A stretch of 64,000 nucleotides of DNA from Actinomadura mexicana (lineage in GTDB: Bacteria; Actinomycetota; Actinomycetes; Streptosporangiales; Streptosporangiaceae): the NCBI RefSeq assembly GCF_900188105.1, contig NZ_FZNP01000004.1, positions 539,828 through 603,827 on the forward strand, read 5' to 3'. The notes below the pieces were generated by a model. The model ran no database searches and was not told where the DNA came from. It was given only the letters and a program-made list of their open reading frames with translations. The stretch's first letter is position 1. Every line of letters starts with the position of its first letter. The position numbers and the translations under genes were made by a program. Shown in pieces: positions 39,950 to 49,015 of this stretch.

Positions 39950-41044
39950 GTGCCGAATGTCAGAGCCCGCGCCGACGCGTGCCCCGGGGCGCTGCGCACC
40001 CACGACGCCGCCGACGGGCCGCTGGCGCGCGTCCGCGTCCCGGGCGGCGCGGTGTCCGCCGCGCAGCTCGCGGTGCTCGGCGCCGCCGCCCGCGCGCTGG
40101 GGCGGGACGTGATCGAACTCACGTCCCGGGGCAACCTCCAGGTGCGCGGCGTCCGCGACACGGCGGCCCTCGCGGCCCGGCTGGAGGCCGCCGGGCTGCT
40201 GCCGTCGGCGACCCACGAGCGGGTGCGCAACATCGTCGCCTCCCCGCTCGGCGGCCGCGGCCCGCGCGGCGTCCTCGCCACGGATCCGCTGGTCACGGCG
40301 CTGGACGAGGCGCTCCGAGCGCGTCCGCGCCTGGCCCGGCTGCCGGGGCGGTTCCTGTTCGCGCTCGACGACGGCACCGGCGACATGGCCGCGCTGGACG
40401 CCGACGCGGCCCATACCCCCGGCGGCCTGCGGCTGGCCGGGACGCCGCTCGAACCCGTCCCCGGCGATCCCGTCGCGGCGCTGCTCGCGGCGGCGGAGGC
40501 GTTCCTGGAGATCCGGGGCGACGCCTGGAGGCTCGCGGAGGTGCCGGACGGCGCGCGGCTCGTCGCGGAGCGGCTGGGCGCGGCCGTGCGGGAGGCGCCG
40601 CCGCGCCCCGACCCCGCGCCGCCGCACGCGGGGATCGTCGCGCAGCGGGACGGGCTCGCCGCGCTGGAGGTCGTGCCCCCGCTCGGCCGGCTGTCCGGTG
40701 CGCAGGCCGAGGCGCTCGCCGGAGTCGCGCACGAGGTGCGGGTGACGCCGTGGCGCAGCGTCGTGCTGCGGGACCTGGACCGGGACGAGGCGCGCCGCGC
40801 GGCGGCGGCGCTCGCGGCGGCGGGCTTCGCGACCGATCCCGCCTCGCCCTGGGTGGGCGTCACGGCCTGCACCGGGAGCCCCGGATGCGCGAAGTCGCGC
40901 GGCGACGTGCAGGGCGAGGCGCGGCGCTTCGTGGACGGCCTGAGCCGCGCGCCCGAGACCCCCGTCCACTGGACGGGATGCGAGCGGCGCTGCGGGATGC
41001 CCCGCGGCCCGGTCGTGCTGAGGACGGCGGAGGGACAGCAGTGA
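39950..41044 (+). CDS. cobG: Precorrin-3B synthase
   Basis: A 364-residue siroheme/4Fe-4S-type enzyme of the sulfite/nitrite reductase superfamily, smaller than the Pseudomonas protein but typical for actinomycetes. It has [13 protein letters not shown] in the first half and the cluster cysteines CTGSPGC (C-x5-C) with CERRC (C-x3-C) near the end. CobG uses O2 to oxidise precorrin-3A, marking the aerobic pathway. I chose GTG 39950; GTG 39932 is in frame. TTAACAT just upstream could be a -10 for a leaderless mRNA. Its stop overlaps cobH as GTGA. Confidence 0.9.
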   Translation: MPNVRARADACPGALRTHDAADGPLARVRVPGGAVSAAQLAVLGAAARALGRDVIELTSRGNLQVRGVRDTAALAARLEAAGLLPSATHERVRNIVASPLGGRGPRGVLATDPLVTALDEALRARPRLARLPGRFLFALDDGTGDMAALDADAAHTPGGLRLAGTPLEPVPGDPVAALLAAAEAFLEIRGDAWRLAEVPDGARLVAERLGAAVREAPPRPDPAPPHAGIVAQRDGLAALEVVPPLGRLSGAQAEALAGVAHEVRVTPWRSVVLRDLDRDEARRAAAALAAAGFATDPASPWVGVTACTGSPGCAKSRGDVQGEARRFVDGLSRAPETPVHWTGCERRCGMPRGPVVLRTAEGQQ

Positions 41045-41661
41045 TCGATTACGTCCGGGACGGCGCCGAGATCTACCGGCGGTCGTTCGCGACGATCCGC
41101 GCGGAGGCCGACCTGTCGGGACTGCCGGACGACGTGGCGCGGGTCGCGGTCCGCATGATCCATGCCTGCGGCATGACCGACCTCGTCGGGGATCTGGCCT
41201 GGTCGCCGGGGGTGGTGGCGCGGGCGCGGGCGGCGCTGCTGGCCGGCGCGCCGGTGCTGTGCGACGCGCGGATGGTCGCGTCCGGCGTGACCCGCGCGCG
41301 GCTGCCCGCCGGCAACGAGGTCGTGTGCACCCTGGGCGACCCGGGCGTGCCCGAGCTGGCCGAGCGGCTCGGCACCACGCGCAGCGCCGCGGCGCTGGAG
41401 CTGTGGCGCGACCGGCTCGGCGGCGCGGTCGTCGCGATCGGCAACGCGCCGACCGCGCTGTTCCGGCTGCTGGAGCTGGTGGAGGAGGGCGCACCGCGCC
41501 CGGCGGCGGTCCTCGGGATCCCGGTCGGGTTCATCGGGGCGGCCGAGTCCAAGGAGGCGCTCGCCGCGAGCGGCCTGGACCATCTGGTGGTGCGCGGGCG
41601 GCGCGGCGGCAGCGCGATGACGGCGGCGGCGGTCAACGCCATCGCCAGTGAGGCGGAGTGA
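41041..41661 (+). CDS. cobH: Precorrin-8X methylmutase
   Basis: A 206-residue CobH. It begins [24 protein letters not shown] and has the catalytic histidine in [15 protein letters not shown], then [12 protein letters not shown] and [14 protein letters not shown] with the C-terminal [16 protein letters not shown], all conserved. It moves the C-11 methyl group to C-12, giving hydrogenobyrinic acid. Start and stop overlap its neighbours by 4 bp, so cobG-cobH-cobIJ are translated as a coupled unit. Confidence 0.97.
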   Translation: MIDYVRDGAEIYRRSFATIRAEADLSGLPDDVARVAVRMIHACGMTDLVGDLAWSPGVVARARAALLAGAPVLCDARMVASGVTRARLPAGNEVVCTLGDPGVPELAERLGTTRSAAALELWRDRLGGAVVAIGNAPTALFRLLELVEEGAPRPAAVLGIPVGFIGAAESKEALAASGLDHLVVRGRRGGSAMTAAAVNAIASEAE

Positions 41662-43151
41662 TGGCGGGACGGCTGATCGGCGTGGGCGTCGGGCCCGGCG
41701 ACCCGGAGCTGGTCACGGTGAAGGCGGCGCGGCTGATCGGCGAGGCGGACGTGGTGGCCTTCCACTGCGCGCGGCACGGCCGCAGCATCGCCCGGGCGAT
41801 CGCCGAACCGTACCTGCCGGACGGGCGGATCGAGGAGCAGCTCGTCTACCCGGTGACGACGGAGACCACGGACCACCCCGGCGGGTACCAGGGGGCGCTG
41901 GAGGAGTTCTACGCCGACTGCGCCGCCCGGCTCGCCGCGCACCTCGACGCGGGGCGGACGGTCGTGGTGCTGAGCGAGGGCGACCCCCTGTTCTACGGGT
42001 CGTACATGCACCTCCACAAGCGGCTCGCGCCGCACTACCCGGCCGAGGTGGTGCCGGGCGTGACCTCGCTGAGCGCCGCGTCGGCGGCGGCGGGACGCCC
42101 GCTGGTGGAGCGGGAGGAGACGCTGACCGTCCTGCCGGGGACGCTGCCCGGCGAGGAACTGGCCGAGCGGCTGCGCACCGCGGACGCGGCGGCGGTGCTC
42201 AAGCTCGGCCGGACGTTCCCCAAGGTCAGGCAGGCATTCGCGGACGCGGGGCGGCTCGGCGACGGCTGGTACGTCGAGCGGGCCGCCACCGACCGGCAGC
42301 GCGTCCTCCCGCTCGCCGACGTCGACCCGGCGGACGTGCCCTACATGTCGCTCGCGCTGCTGACGAGCCCGGCGGAGCGTTCGTTCGCGGCGCCTCCCCC
42401 GGCGCGGCCGGAGGGGGCCGGGGGCGGGGTGTGGGTCGTCGGGCTCGGGCCGGCGGGCCGGCCGTGGCTGACCCCGGAGGCGCAGGACGTCCTGGCGTCC
42501 GCGACCGACCTCGTCGGCTACGGCCCGTACCTGGACCGGGTGCCGCCGAACCCGAGGCAGCGGCGGCACGGGTCCGGCAACCGGGTGGAGGCCGACCGGG
42601 CCCGGCTCGCGCTGGCGCTCGCGCGGGACGGGGCCCGGGTCGCCGTCGTCTCGTCCGGTGATCCGGGGGTGTTCGCGATGGCGACGGCCGTGCTGGAGGC
42701 CGCGGCCGCGGACGAGTTCGCGGACGTGCCGGTGCAGGTCGTGCCGGGCCTGACGGCGGCGCAGGCCGTGGCCGCCCGGGCGGGCGCGCCGCTCGGGCAC
42801 GACTTCTGCGTGCTGTCGCTGTCGGACATCCTCAAGCCCTGGGACGTGGTGGAGCGGCGACTCGCGGCCGCCGCCGGGGCCGACCTGGTGCTGGCCCTCT
42901 ACAACCCCTCGTCGAGCCGGCGCAGGCACCGGCTCCCGGTGGCGCGCGACCTGCTGCTGAAGCACCGCTCCCCCGAGACCCCGGTGGTGGTAGGGCGGGA
43001 CGTCGGCGGGCCGGAGGAGAGCGTGACGGTGACGACGCTCGGCAAGCTGGACCCCGAGCAGGTCGACATGCGCTGCCTGCTCATCGTCGGGTCGTCGGCC
43101 ACCCGGGTGACGGAGCGGGGCGTGGTCTACACCCCCCGCCGCTACCCCTGA
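41658..43151 (+). CDS. cobIJ: Fused precorrin-2 C20-methyltransferase / precorrin-3B C17-methyltransferase
   Basis: A 497-residue bifunctional enzyme. Residues 1-240 are CobI ([60 protein letters not shown]). A short proline- and glycine-rich linker (about 241-255) joins it to CobJ, residues 256-497 ([51 protein letters not shown]). Both transfer methyl groups from SAM to the corrin ring, before and after the CobG step. Such fusions are common in actinobacteria. GTG 41658 is followed at once by ATG 41661; either may be used. The 3' end overlaps convergent cobK by 10 bp. Confidence 0.96.
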   Translation: MMAGRLIGVGVGPGDPELVTVKAARLIGEADVVAFHCARHGRSIARAIAEPYLPDGRIEEQLVYPVTTETTDHPGGYQGALEEFYADCAARLAAHLDAGRTVVVLSEGDPLFYGSYMHLHKRLAPHYPAEVVPGVTSLSAASAAAGRPLVEREETLTVLPGTLPGEELAERLRTADAAAVLKLGRTFPKVRQAFADAGRLGDGWYVERAATDRQRVLPLADVDPADVPYMSLALLTSPAERSFAAPPPARPEGAGGGVWVVGLGPAGRPWLTPEAQDVLASATDLVGYGPYLDRVPPNPRQRRHGSGNRVEADRARLALALARDGARVAVVSSGDPGVFAMATAVLEAAAADEFADVPVQVVPGLTAAQAVAARAGAPLGHDFCVLSLSDILKPWDVVERRLAAAAGADLVLALYNPSSSRRRHRLPVARDLLLKHRSPETPVVVGRDVGGPEESVTVTTLGKLDPEQVDMRCLLIVGSSATRVTERGVVYTPRRYP

Positions 43152-43864
43152 GCCCAGTCGACGGCGGCCGCCACGTCGCCGGTCGCCCGGACGCCCTCGG
43201 GGAGGGCCGGGCGGTCGACCATCAGGACCGGCAGTCCGGCCTCGCGGGCGGCGGTGAGCTTCGCGCGGGTCATCGCGCCGCCGCTGTCCTTGGTGACCAG
43301 GACGTCCAGGCGGTGCTCGCGGATCAGGGCGCGCTCACCGTCCACGGTGTAGGGGCCGCGCGCCAGCAGGACGTGCACGTTGGACGGGACGGGCGGCTCC
43401 GGCGGATCCACCGACCGGGCGAGGAACCACACGCCGGTCCGCGCGGCGAACACCGGGAGGCCGCGGCGGCCCGTGGTGAGGAACGCGCGGGCGCCGTCCG
43501 GCAGCGCGGCGGCGGCGGCCGGCAGGGACGGGACGCGCCGCCAGTCGTCGCCGTCCCCCTCGTCCCAGCCGGGGCGGCGCAGCGCGAGCAGCGGCACGCC
43601 CGTCAGCCGTGACGCGTGCGCGGCGGAGGCGCTCATCCGCTCCGCGAACGGGTGCGTCGCATCGACGAGACGGTCGATCCGGTGCTCGCGCAGCCACGCG
43701 GCGAGTCCTTCGGCGCCGCCGAACCCGCCGATGTGGACCTCGCCGGCGGGCAGGCGGGGGTCGGACACCCTCCCGGCGAGCGAGGAGACGACGTGCACGC
43801 CGGTCAGCCGGGCCGCGAGCGCGCGGGCCTCCGCCGTCCCGCCGAGGATCAGGACGCGCCGCAC
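43142..43864 (-). CDS. cobK: Precorrin-6A reductase
   Basis: A 240-residue CobK. It opens VLILGGTAEARALAARL (NADPH-binding), has GGFGGAEGLAAWLREHRIDRLVDATHPFA, LARGPYTVDGERALI and VTKDSGGAMTRAKLTAA, all family hallmarks. It reduces precorrin-6A to dihydro-precorrin-6B using NADPH. GTG 43864 overlaps the end of cobM by 16 bp, so it is the last gene of the cobL-cobM-cobK leftward operon. Confidence 0.95.
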   Translation of the reverse strand: MRRVLILGGTAEARALAARLTGVHVVSSLAGRVSDPRLPAGEVHIGGFGGAEGLAAWLREHRIDRLVDATHPFAERMSASAAHASRLTGVPLLALRRPGWDEGDGDDWRRVPSLPAAAAALPDGARAFLTTGRRGLPVFAARTGVWFLARSVDPPEPPVPSNVHVLLARGPYTVDGERALIREHRLDVLVTKDSGGAMTRAKLTAAREAGLPVLMVDRPALPEGVRATGDVAAAVDWAQG

Positions 43865-44604
43865 GCCCGGTCCCGCCCGGCGCTGTAGAGGTGGCTGTCG
43901 GGGAACGCCGACGCGGTGAGGACGCGCCCGACGACGATCACCGCGGTGCGCCGCACCCCGGCCCCGCGCACCAGGGCGGCGATGTCGGCGAGAGTGCCGC
44001 GCAGGACCAGCTCGTCCGGGCGGCTGGCGCGGGCGACGACGGCGACCGGGCAGTCCGCGCCGTAGCGGGGCAGCAGCTCGGCGGCGACCTCCTCGATGCG
44101 CTGGACGGCCAGGTGCAGCACCATCGTGGCGCCGCTCGCGCCGAGGGTGGCGAGGTCCTCGCCGTCCGGCATCGGGGTGGCGCGGACGGCCGTCCGGGTC
44201 AGGATCACGGTCTGGCCGACGCCGGGGACGGTCAGCTCCCGCCCGAGCGAGGCCGCCGCGGCCGCGAACGCCGGGACGCCGGGGACGACCTCGTAGGGCA
44301 CGCCCGCCGCGTCGAGGCGGCGCATCTGCTCGGCGACCGCGCTGAACACCGACGGGTCGCCGGAGTGCAGCCGCGCGACGTCCAGGCCACCGCGGTGGGC
44401 GGCGGCCAGCTCGGCGACGATCCCGTCCAGCGTCATGTTCGCGGTGTCGACGAGCCGGGCGCCGGGCGGGCACGCCTCCAGCAGCTCGGCCGGCACCAGC
44501 GAACCCGCGTACAGGCAGACCGGCGCGGACTCCAGGACCCGCAGGCCGCGCACGGTGATGAGGTCGGCGGCGCCGGGGCCCGCGCCGACGAAGTACACCG
44601 TCAC
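43849..44604 (-). CDS. cobM: Precorrin-4 C11-methyltransferase
   Basis: A 251-residue tetrapyrrole methylase. VYFVGAGPGAADLITVRGLRVLESA, YAGSLVPAELL, ARLHSGDPSVFSAVAEQMRRL and VVPGVPAFAAAAASLGRELTVP are diagnostic for CobM. It methylates C-11 of precorrin-4 with SAM. The GTG at 44604 overlaps the end of cobL. Confidence 0.96.
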   Translation of the reverse strand: MTVYFVGAGPGAADLITVRGLRVLESAPVCLYAGSLVPAELLEACPPGARLVDTANMTLDGIVAELAAAHRGGLDVARLHSGDPSVFSAVAEQMRRLDAAGVPYEVVPGVPAFAAAAASLGRELTVPGVGQTVILTRTAVRATPMPDGEDLATLGASGATMVLHLAVQRIEEVAAELLPRYGADCPVAVVARASRPDELVLRGTLADIAALVRGAGVRRTAVIVVGRVLTASAFPDSHLYSAGRDRACGAS

Positions 44605-45818
44605 AGGGTGTCCTTCCGGGTCGTCCAGACGGTGACGGGCATCGCGGGACGCCAGCCGGTGAACCCGCCGAGCGGGGCGGCGCGCTCGACGCCGAGGCGG
44701 ACCAGCTCGCCGCCGTGGGTCCGGCGGAGCTCGGCGACCCGGGCCTCCGATTCGAGGGTGACGGCGTTGGCGACGAGGCGCCCGCCGGGCCGGAGCGCGT
44801 CCCAGCAGCGCTCCAGCAGGCCGGGGACGGTGAGCCCGCCGCCGACGAAGACCGCGTCGGGCCGCGGGAGGCCCTCCAGGGCGTCCGGCGCGCGGCCCTC
44901 CACGACGCGGACGCCCGGCACCCCCAGCGCCCCGGCGTTGCGGCCGATCCGCTCCGCCCGCTCCGGGCGGCTCTCGACCGCGACCGCCGCGCACGACGGG
45001 TGCGCCCGCGCCCACTCGATCGCGACGCTGCCGGACCCGGCGCCGACGTCCCACAGCAGCTCGCCGGGCAGCGGCCCGAGGCGCGACAGCGTCACCGCCC
45101 GGACCTCGCGCTTGGTGATCTGCCCGTCGTGCTCGAAGGCGTCGTCGGGCAGGCCGGCGACGCGCGGCAGCGGGGCGGCGTCCGGGCCGGGCACGCACTC
45201 GACGGCCACGACGGCGAGCGCCGAGGCCGCCGGGTCGGTCCAGTGGGACGCGACGCCGTGCGCCGCGGTCTCGGTCTCCGCCCCCAGGTCGCACAGGACG
45301 GTCATCCGGCTGAGCCCGAACCCGCGCCCGGTGAGCAGCGCCGCCACGACCGCCGGGGCCTGCCGCCCCGCGCCGAGCACCAGCACGCGGCGGCCGGGCG
45401 CGACGGCGGCGTTCAGCGTCTGCGCCGGACGCCCGACGAGGCTGACGACCTCGACCCGCTCCAGCGGCCAGCCGAGGCGCGCGCACGCCAGCGACGCCGA
45501 CGACGGGTGCGGCAGCACCCGCAGGCGCCGCGGACCGACCAGCTCGGCGAGCGTGGAGCCGATCCCGTAGAACATGGGGTCGCCGCTCGCCAGGACGGCG
45601 ACCGACCGCCCCTCGTACCGTTCGATCAGGCCGGGCAGCGCGGGGAGCAGCGGGGACGGCCAGGGCACGCGCTCGGCGGGACCGTCCGGGACGAGGGCGA
45701 GGTGCCGTGCGCCGCCGAGCAGCACGCCGGCGGCCCGCAGCGCCGCGCGGGAGCCCTCCGGGAGGCCGTCCCACCCGTCGGCCCCGACGCCCACGACGGT
45801 GATGACACGCGCGTCCAC
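44601..45818 (-). CDS. cobL: Precorrin-6Y C5,15-methyltransferase (decarboxylating)
   Basis: A 405-residue two-domain CobL. The N-terminal CobE/tetrapyrrole methylase domain (1-210) has VVGVGADGWDGL, VAVLASGDPMFYGIGSTL and PHPSSASLACARLGWPLE; the C-terminal CbiT-like domain (about 220-405) has LLWDVGAGSGSVAIEWARAHP and VFVGGGLT. It methylates C-5 and C-15 and removes the C-12 acetate carboxyl. GTG 45818 is the first start of the leftward operon; 54 bp separate it from divergent cobF. Confidence 0.97.
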   Translation of the reverse strand: MDARVITVVGVGADGWDGLPEGSRAALRAAGVLLGGARHLALVPDGPAERVPWPSPLLPALPGLIERYEGRSVAVLASGDPMFYGIGSTLAELVGPRRLRVLPHPSSASLACARLGWPLERVEVVSLVGRPAQTLNAAVAPGRRVLVLGAGRQAPAVVAALLTGRGFGLSRMTVLCDLGAETETAAHGVASHWTDPAASALAVVAVECVPGPDAAPLPRVAGLPDDAFEHDGQITKREVRAVTLSRLGPLPGELLWDVGAGSGSVAIEWARAHPSCAAVAVESRPERAERIGRNAGALGVPGVRVVEGRAPDALEGLPRPDAVFVGGGLTVPGLLERCWDALRPGGRLVANAVTLESEARVAELRRTHGGELVRLGVERAAPLGGFTGWRPAMPVTVWTTRKDTL

Positions 45819-45872
45819 TGGCCTCCTTGAGCGAAATGCGGCGCCAAGTCTACAGCTGGCACACTTGGCCAG

Positions 45873-46622
45873 GTGAAGCGGCTTTTGATCATCGGCATCG
45901 GCGCGGGCGACCCCGGCCACCTGACGTTCCAGGGGGCCGCGGCGATCGCCGCCGCCGACGTCTTCCTCGTCGTGGACAAGGGCGAGGCCAAGCACGACCT
46001 GGCCGGGCTGCGGCACGACCTCATCGCGGCGCACGGCCGGCACCCGTACCGGATCGTGGAGGCCCGCGACCCCGAGCGCGACCGGGACGCCGCCGCCTAC
46101 ACCGCCGCCGTCGAGGACTGGCGGTCGCGGCGCGCGCGCCTCTACGAGTCGTTCGTCACCGGCGAACTGGCCGACGGGCAGACCGGCGCGATCCTCGTCT
46201 GGGGCGACCCCGGCGTCTACGACAGCACCCTCGCGGCGCTGGAGGAGGTCGGCGCCGAGTTCGAGTGCGAGGTGATCCCCGGCATCAGCAGCGTCTCGGC
46301 GCTCACCGCGCGGCACCGCGTCGGGCTCACCCGGGTGGGGCGCCCCGTCCACATCACCACCGGACGCCGCCTCGCAGCCGAGGGCACCACCGCCGACGAC
46401 GTGCTCGTGATGCTGGACGCGCACTGCGCGTTCGCCGAGGCGGGCGACGGCTACCACATCTACTGGGGCGCCTACCTCGGCACGCCCGACGAGATCCTCG
46501 TCTCCGGCCCGGTCGCGGAGGTGGCCGAGGAGATCCGCGCCGTCCGCGCCGAGGCCCGCGCCCGCAAGGGGTGGATCATGGACACCTACCTCCTGCGGCG
46601 CGAGTCCCCGGCGCGGGGCTGA
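45873..46622 (+). CDS. cobF: Precorrin-6A synthase (deacetylating)
   Basis: A 249-residue tetrapyrrole methylase with LLIIGIGAGDPGHLTFQGAAAI, VVDKGEAKHDLAGLR, ILVWGDPGVYDSTLAAL and VIPGISSVSALTARHRVGLTRVG, the CobF-specific pattern. It methylates C-1 and extrudes acetate from precorrin-5. It stands alone on the plus strand, with no ribosome site and a short gap, so it may be leaderless. It ends 6 bp from the convergent MFS gene. Confidence 0.96.
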   Translation: MKRLLIIGIGAGDPGHLTFQGAAAIAAADVFLVVDKGEAKHDLAGLRHDLIAAHGRHPYRIVEARDPERDRDAAAYTAAVEDWRSRRARLYESFVTGELADGQTGAILVWGDPGVYDSTLAALEEVGAEFECEVIPGISSVSALTARHRVGLTRVGRPVHITTGRRLAAEGTTADDVLVMLDAHCAFAEAGDGYHIYWGAYLGTPDEILVSGPVAEVAEEIRAVRAEARARKGWIMDTYLLRRESPARG

Positions 46623-46628
46623 CGATCG

Positions 46629-48080
46629 TCAGGCCTGGGAACCGGCGCGCTCCTCCGCCGGGGCGGCCCGCCCGGCCGCGGCGGTGACCGAGCGCCCGCG
46701 GCCGGGGATGGCCAGCGCGATGAGCCCGGCGAGCAGGGCCACCCCGCAGCCGATCAGCAGGCCGGCGCGGAAGCCGTCCTCGGACGGCAGCACGTGCCCG
46801 CCGAGGTCGATGGTCAGCTGGGACAGCACGACCCCGACCACGGCGGCCGACACCGAGGTGCCGACCGAGCGCATCAGCGTGTTGAAGCTGTTGGCCGAGG
46901 CGGTCTCCGACCGCGGCACCGCGCCCATGATGAGCGCGGGCATCGCGCCGTAGGCGAGGCCGACGCCCATGCCGCAGATCGCCGTGACGATCATCAGGCC
47001 CCACGCGGCGCCGATGAACAGGGTGGACGACCCGTACCCGAGCGCGATCACCAGGCTCCCGGCGACCAGGGTGACCTTGGGCCCGCGGGCGGCCGACAGC
47101 CGGGCGCCGAGGGGGGACACCGCCATCATCAGCAGGCCGGACGGCACCATCCACAGACCGGCGGCGACCATCGACTGGCCGAGCCCGTACCCGGTGGCCT
47201 TCGGCAGCTGCAGCAGCTGCGGCACGATCAGCGACTGGGCGTACATCGAGAACCCGATCACGACCGAGGCGGCGTTGGTGAGCAGCACCTGGCTGCGCGC
47301 GGTGACGCGCAGGTCGACCAGCGGGTCGCGGGTCCGCAGCTCCCACCAGCCCCACGCCAGCAGGACGACGACCGTGGCGGCGAACAGCCCGATGGTCGTG
47401 CCGCTCGCCCAGCCCCAGTCGGCGCCCTTGGAGACGCCGAGGAGCAGGCACACGAGGCCGGCGCCGAGGCCGACCGCCCCCACGGCGTCGAAGCGGCCCC
47501 GGGCCTGGACGGGCGTGGCCGGCACCAGCAGGTAGATCAGCGTGGCGACGAGCGCGCTCAGCGCGGCCGAGCCCCAGAACAGCACCCGCCAGCTCGTGTT
47601 GTCCGCGATGACGGCCGCGAGCGGCAGGCCGAACGCCCCGCCGATGCCCATGGACGAGCTCAGCAGCGCGATCGAGGACCCCAGCCGCTCGGGCGGCAGC
47701 AGGTCGCGCAGCGCGCTGATGCCGAGCGGGATCATGCCCATGCCGACGCCCTGCATGCCCCGGCCGACGACCATCGGGATCAGCGAGCCGGACAGCGCGC
47801 AGACCACCGACCCGGTGATGAGCGGCACCATGCAGACCAGCAGCATCCGGCGCTTGCCGTACAGGTCGCCGAGCCGCCCGATCATCGGCATGGCGACCGC
47901 GGAGGCCAGCAGCGTCGCGGTAATCACCCAGGTCGCGTTGGAGGCCGTGGTGTGCAGCAGCCGCGGCAGTTCGGCGATCAGCGGCACCACGAGGGTCTGC
48001 ATGAACGCGGCGACGATGCCGCCCACAGCGAGCACGCCGACGATTCCGCCGGGTCGGACGGCGGGCGCGGACTCGTCCAC
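46629..48080 (-). CDS. MFS transporter, DHA2 (EmrB/QacA) family
   Basis: A 483-residue membrane protein with about 14 helices. Motif A reads GRLGDLYGKRRML and motif C-like GIGGAFGLPLAAVI; helix 1 is GGIVGVLAVGGIVAAFMQTLVVPLIAELP. DHA2 proteins export drugs or other hydrophobic cations by proton antiport. GTG 48080 is preceded by AAGGGA. It is divergent from a MarR regulator across a 156-bp gap holding a long dyad at 48125-48163, the usual layout for drug-inducible efflux. Confidence 0.9.
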   Translation of the reverse strand: MDESAPAVRPGGIVGVLAVGGIVAAFMQTLVVPLIAELPRLLHTTASNATWVITATLLASAVAMPMIGRLGDLYGKRRMLLVCMVPLITGSVVCALSGSLIPMVVGRGMQGVGMGMIPLGISALRDLLPPERLGSSIALLSSSMGIGGAFGLPLAAVIADNTSWRVLFWGSAALSALVATLIYLLVPATPVQARGRFDAVGAVGLGAGLVCLLLGVSKGADWGWASGTTIGLFAATVVVLLAWGWWELRTRDPLVDLRVTARSQVLLTNAASVVIGFSMYAQSLIVPQLLQLPKATGYGLGQSMVAAGLWMVPSGLLMMAVSPLGARLSAARGPKVTLVAGSLVIALGYGSSTLFIGAAWGLMIVTAICGMGVGLAYGAMPALIMGAVPRSETASANSFNTLMRSVGTSVSAAVVGVVLSQLTIDLGGHVLPSEDGFRAGLLIGCGVALLAGLIALAIPGRGRSVTAAAGRAAPAEERAGSQA

Positions 48081-48124
48081 GTGACATCCCTTCTGTCGGA
48101 TCAAGGACCTGTGCACCATACATA

Positions 48125-48163
48125 CGATGTGGGCGATACACAACTTATGTACGACGCACATCG
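48125..48163. promoter_or_regulatory. 39-bp dyad between MFS and MarR genes, candidate MarR operator
   Basis: The outer arms CGATGTG (48125-48131) and CACATCG (48157-48163) are perfect complements, and inner bases continue the symmetry (TACA against TGTA) around the centre CAACTT. It lies between the two divergent starts, about 45 bp from the MFS and 74 bp from the MarR start. Confidence 0.6.
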
Positions 48164-48236
48164 CTGTGGTAGGCATGGGATGCGAGCATCGAGGCAGGAG
48201 CGACCCGGGCGGCCCGCGTCCGGGAGAAGGACCGGC

Positions 48237-48689
48237 ATGCACAAGCCCACGGATCTGATCGAGTACGAGACCATGCTGCTCGGGCGGCACAGCCTGGCCA
48301 CCCGCCGCTCCCGGCGCGAGGGGGGCCTGCTGGAGCGCAGCGCCTACATCCTGCTGAGCCGCATCCGCATCGACGGCCCGATGTCGATCCGGCAGCTCAG
48401 CGAGGCGTTCGACCTGGACCCCTCGACGCTGAACCGGCAGACCTCGGCCATGCTGCGCGACGGCCTCGTCGAGCGCATCCCCGACCCGGCCGGCGGCATC
48501 GCCCGCAAGTTCCGCATCACCGCCGAGGGCGAGCGCCGGCTCGACAGCGAGCGCGGCCAGATCGTCGCCGGCATCGACAAGATCATGTCGGACTGGACGG
48601 CGGAGGACGTCGAGGCCTTCGCCTCCTTCCTCCAGCGCTTCAACACCGACATCGAGCGCCTCGCCGGAAGCCCCTGGCCCCGTCCCTGA
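48237..48689 (+). CDS. MarR family transcriptional regulator
   Basis: A 150-residue winged-helix regulator. The recognition region reads MSIRQLSEAFDLDPSTLNRQTSAMLRDGLVERIPDPAGGIARKFRITAEGERRL, typical of MarR, with flanking dimerisation helices. It is divergent from the MFS exporter and most likely represses both through the dyad between them. ATG 48237 follows GGGAGAAGGA. Ligand unknown. Confidence 0.9.
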   Translation: MHKPTDLIEYETMLLGRHSLATRRSRREGGLLERSAYILLSRIRIDGPMSIRQLSEAFDLDPSTLNRQTSAMLRDGLVERIPDPAGGIARKFRITAEGERRLDSERGQIVAGIDKIMSDWTAEDVEAFASFLQRFNTDIERLAGSPWPRP

Positions 48690-49015
48690 CCCGGGCGCGC
48701 GCCCTCTGGATCGGCGGCGACGGCGACGCCGCGCTCCGCCGGGCCGTGCACGTCGGCGACGCCCGGCGCGCCTCCCCGGCGGTTGCCGCCATTGGACACC
48801 GCGGCGGTCGCCGCCATTGGACACCGCGGCGGTCACCGCCATGGACACCGCGGCGTTCACCGCCCCGTGATCCTGAATATCCGGGGCTGAGCGTGTCCGG
48901 CGGCCGTCCGCACGGTTAACGATCAGTGAAGTCATCTCTCTCACCGCGAGACCCGGCCACGGCGCGGCAGTAGGCTCGGCGCGAAGCTGGCGCAGGTCGG
49001 AGAGGAACCGGGTCC
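48690..49015. other. Intergenic region with tandem repeats before uppP
   Basis: This 326-bp gap holds no convincing gene. The main feature is the 25-bp repeat array at 48779-48865 (listed separately). The last 100 bp, with lower GC (GTTAACGATCAGTGAAGTCATC), probably carry the uppP promoter, but no clear hexamer pair stands out. Confidence 0.5.
48779..48865. repeat. 25-bp tandem repeat, 3.5 copies
   Basis: Units start at 48779, 48804, 48829 and 48853. Consensus: GGCGGTCGCCGCC followed by ATTGGACACCGC; the third unit is one base shorter and the fourth is partial. Each unit begins with an imperfect hairpin GGCGGT/GCCGCC. It might be a protein-binding array, a small RNA hairpin series, or a slippage product. 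Confidence 0.85.

Noticed and set aside
35004..40112. 1700-codon open frame on the plus strand opposite cobN
   Set aside because: CobN is full length and conserved on the other strand; this frame shows no domain motif.
48779..48865. CRISPR array
   Set aside because: Repeats are contiguous with no unique spacers, and no cas gene is present.
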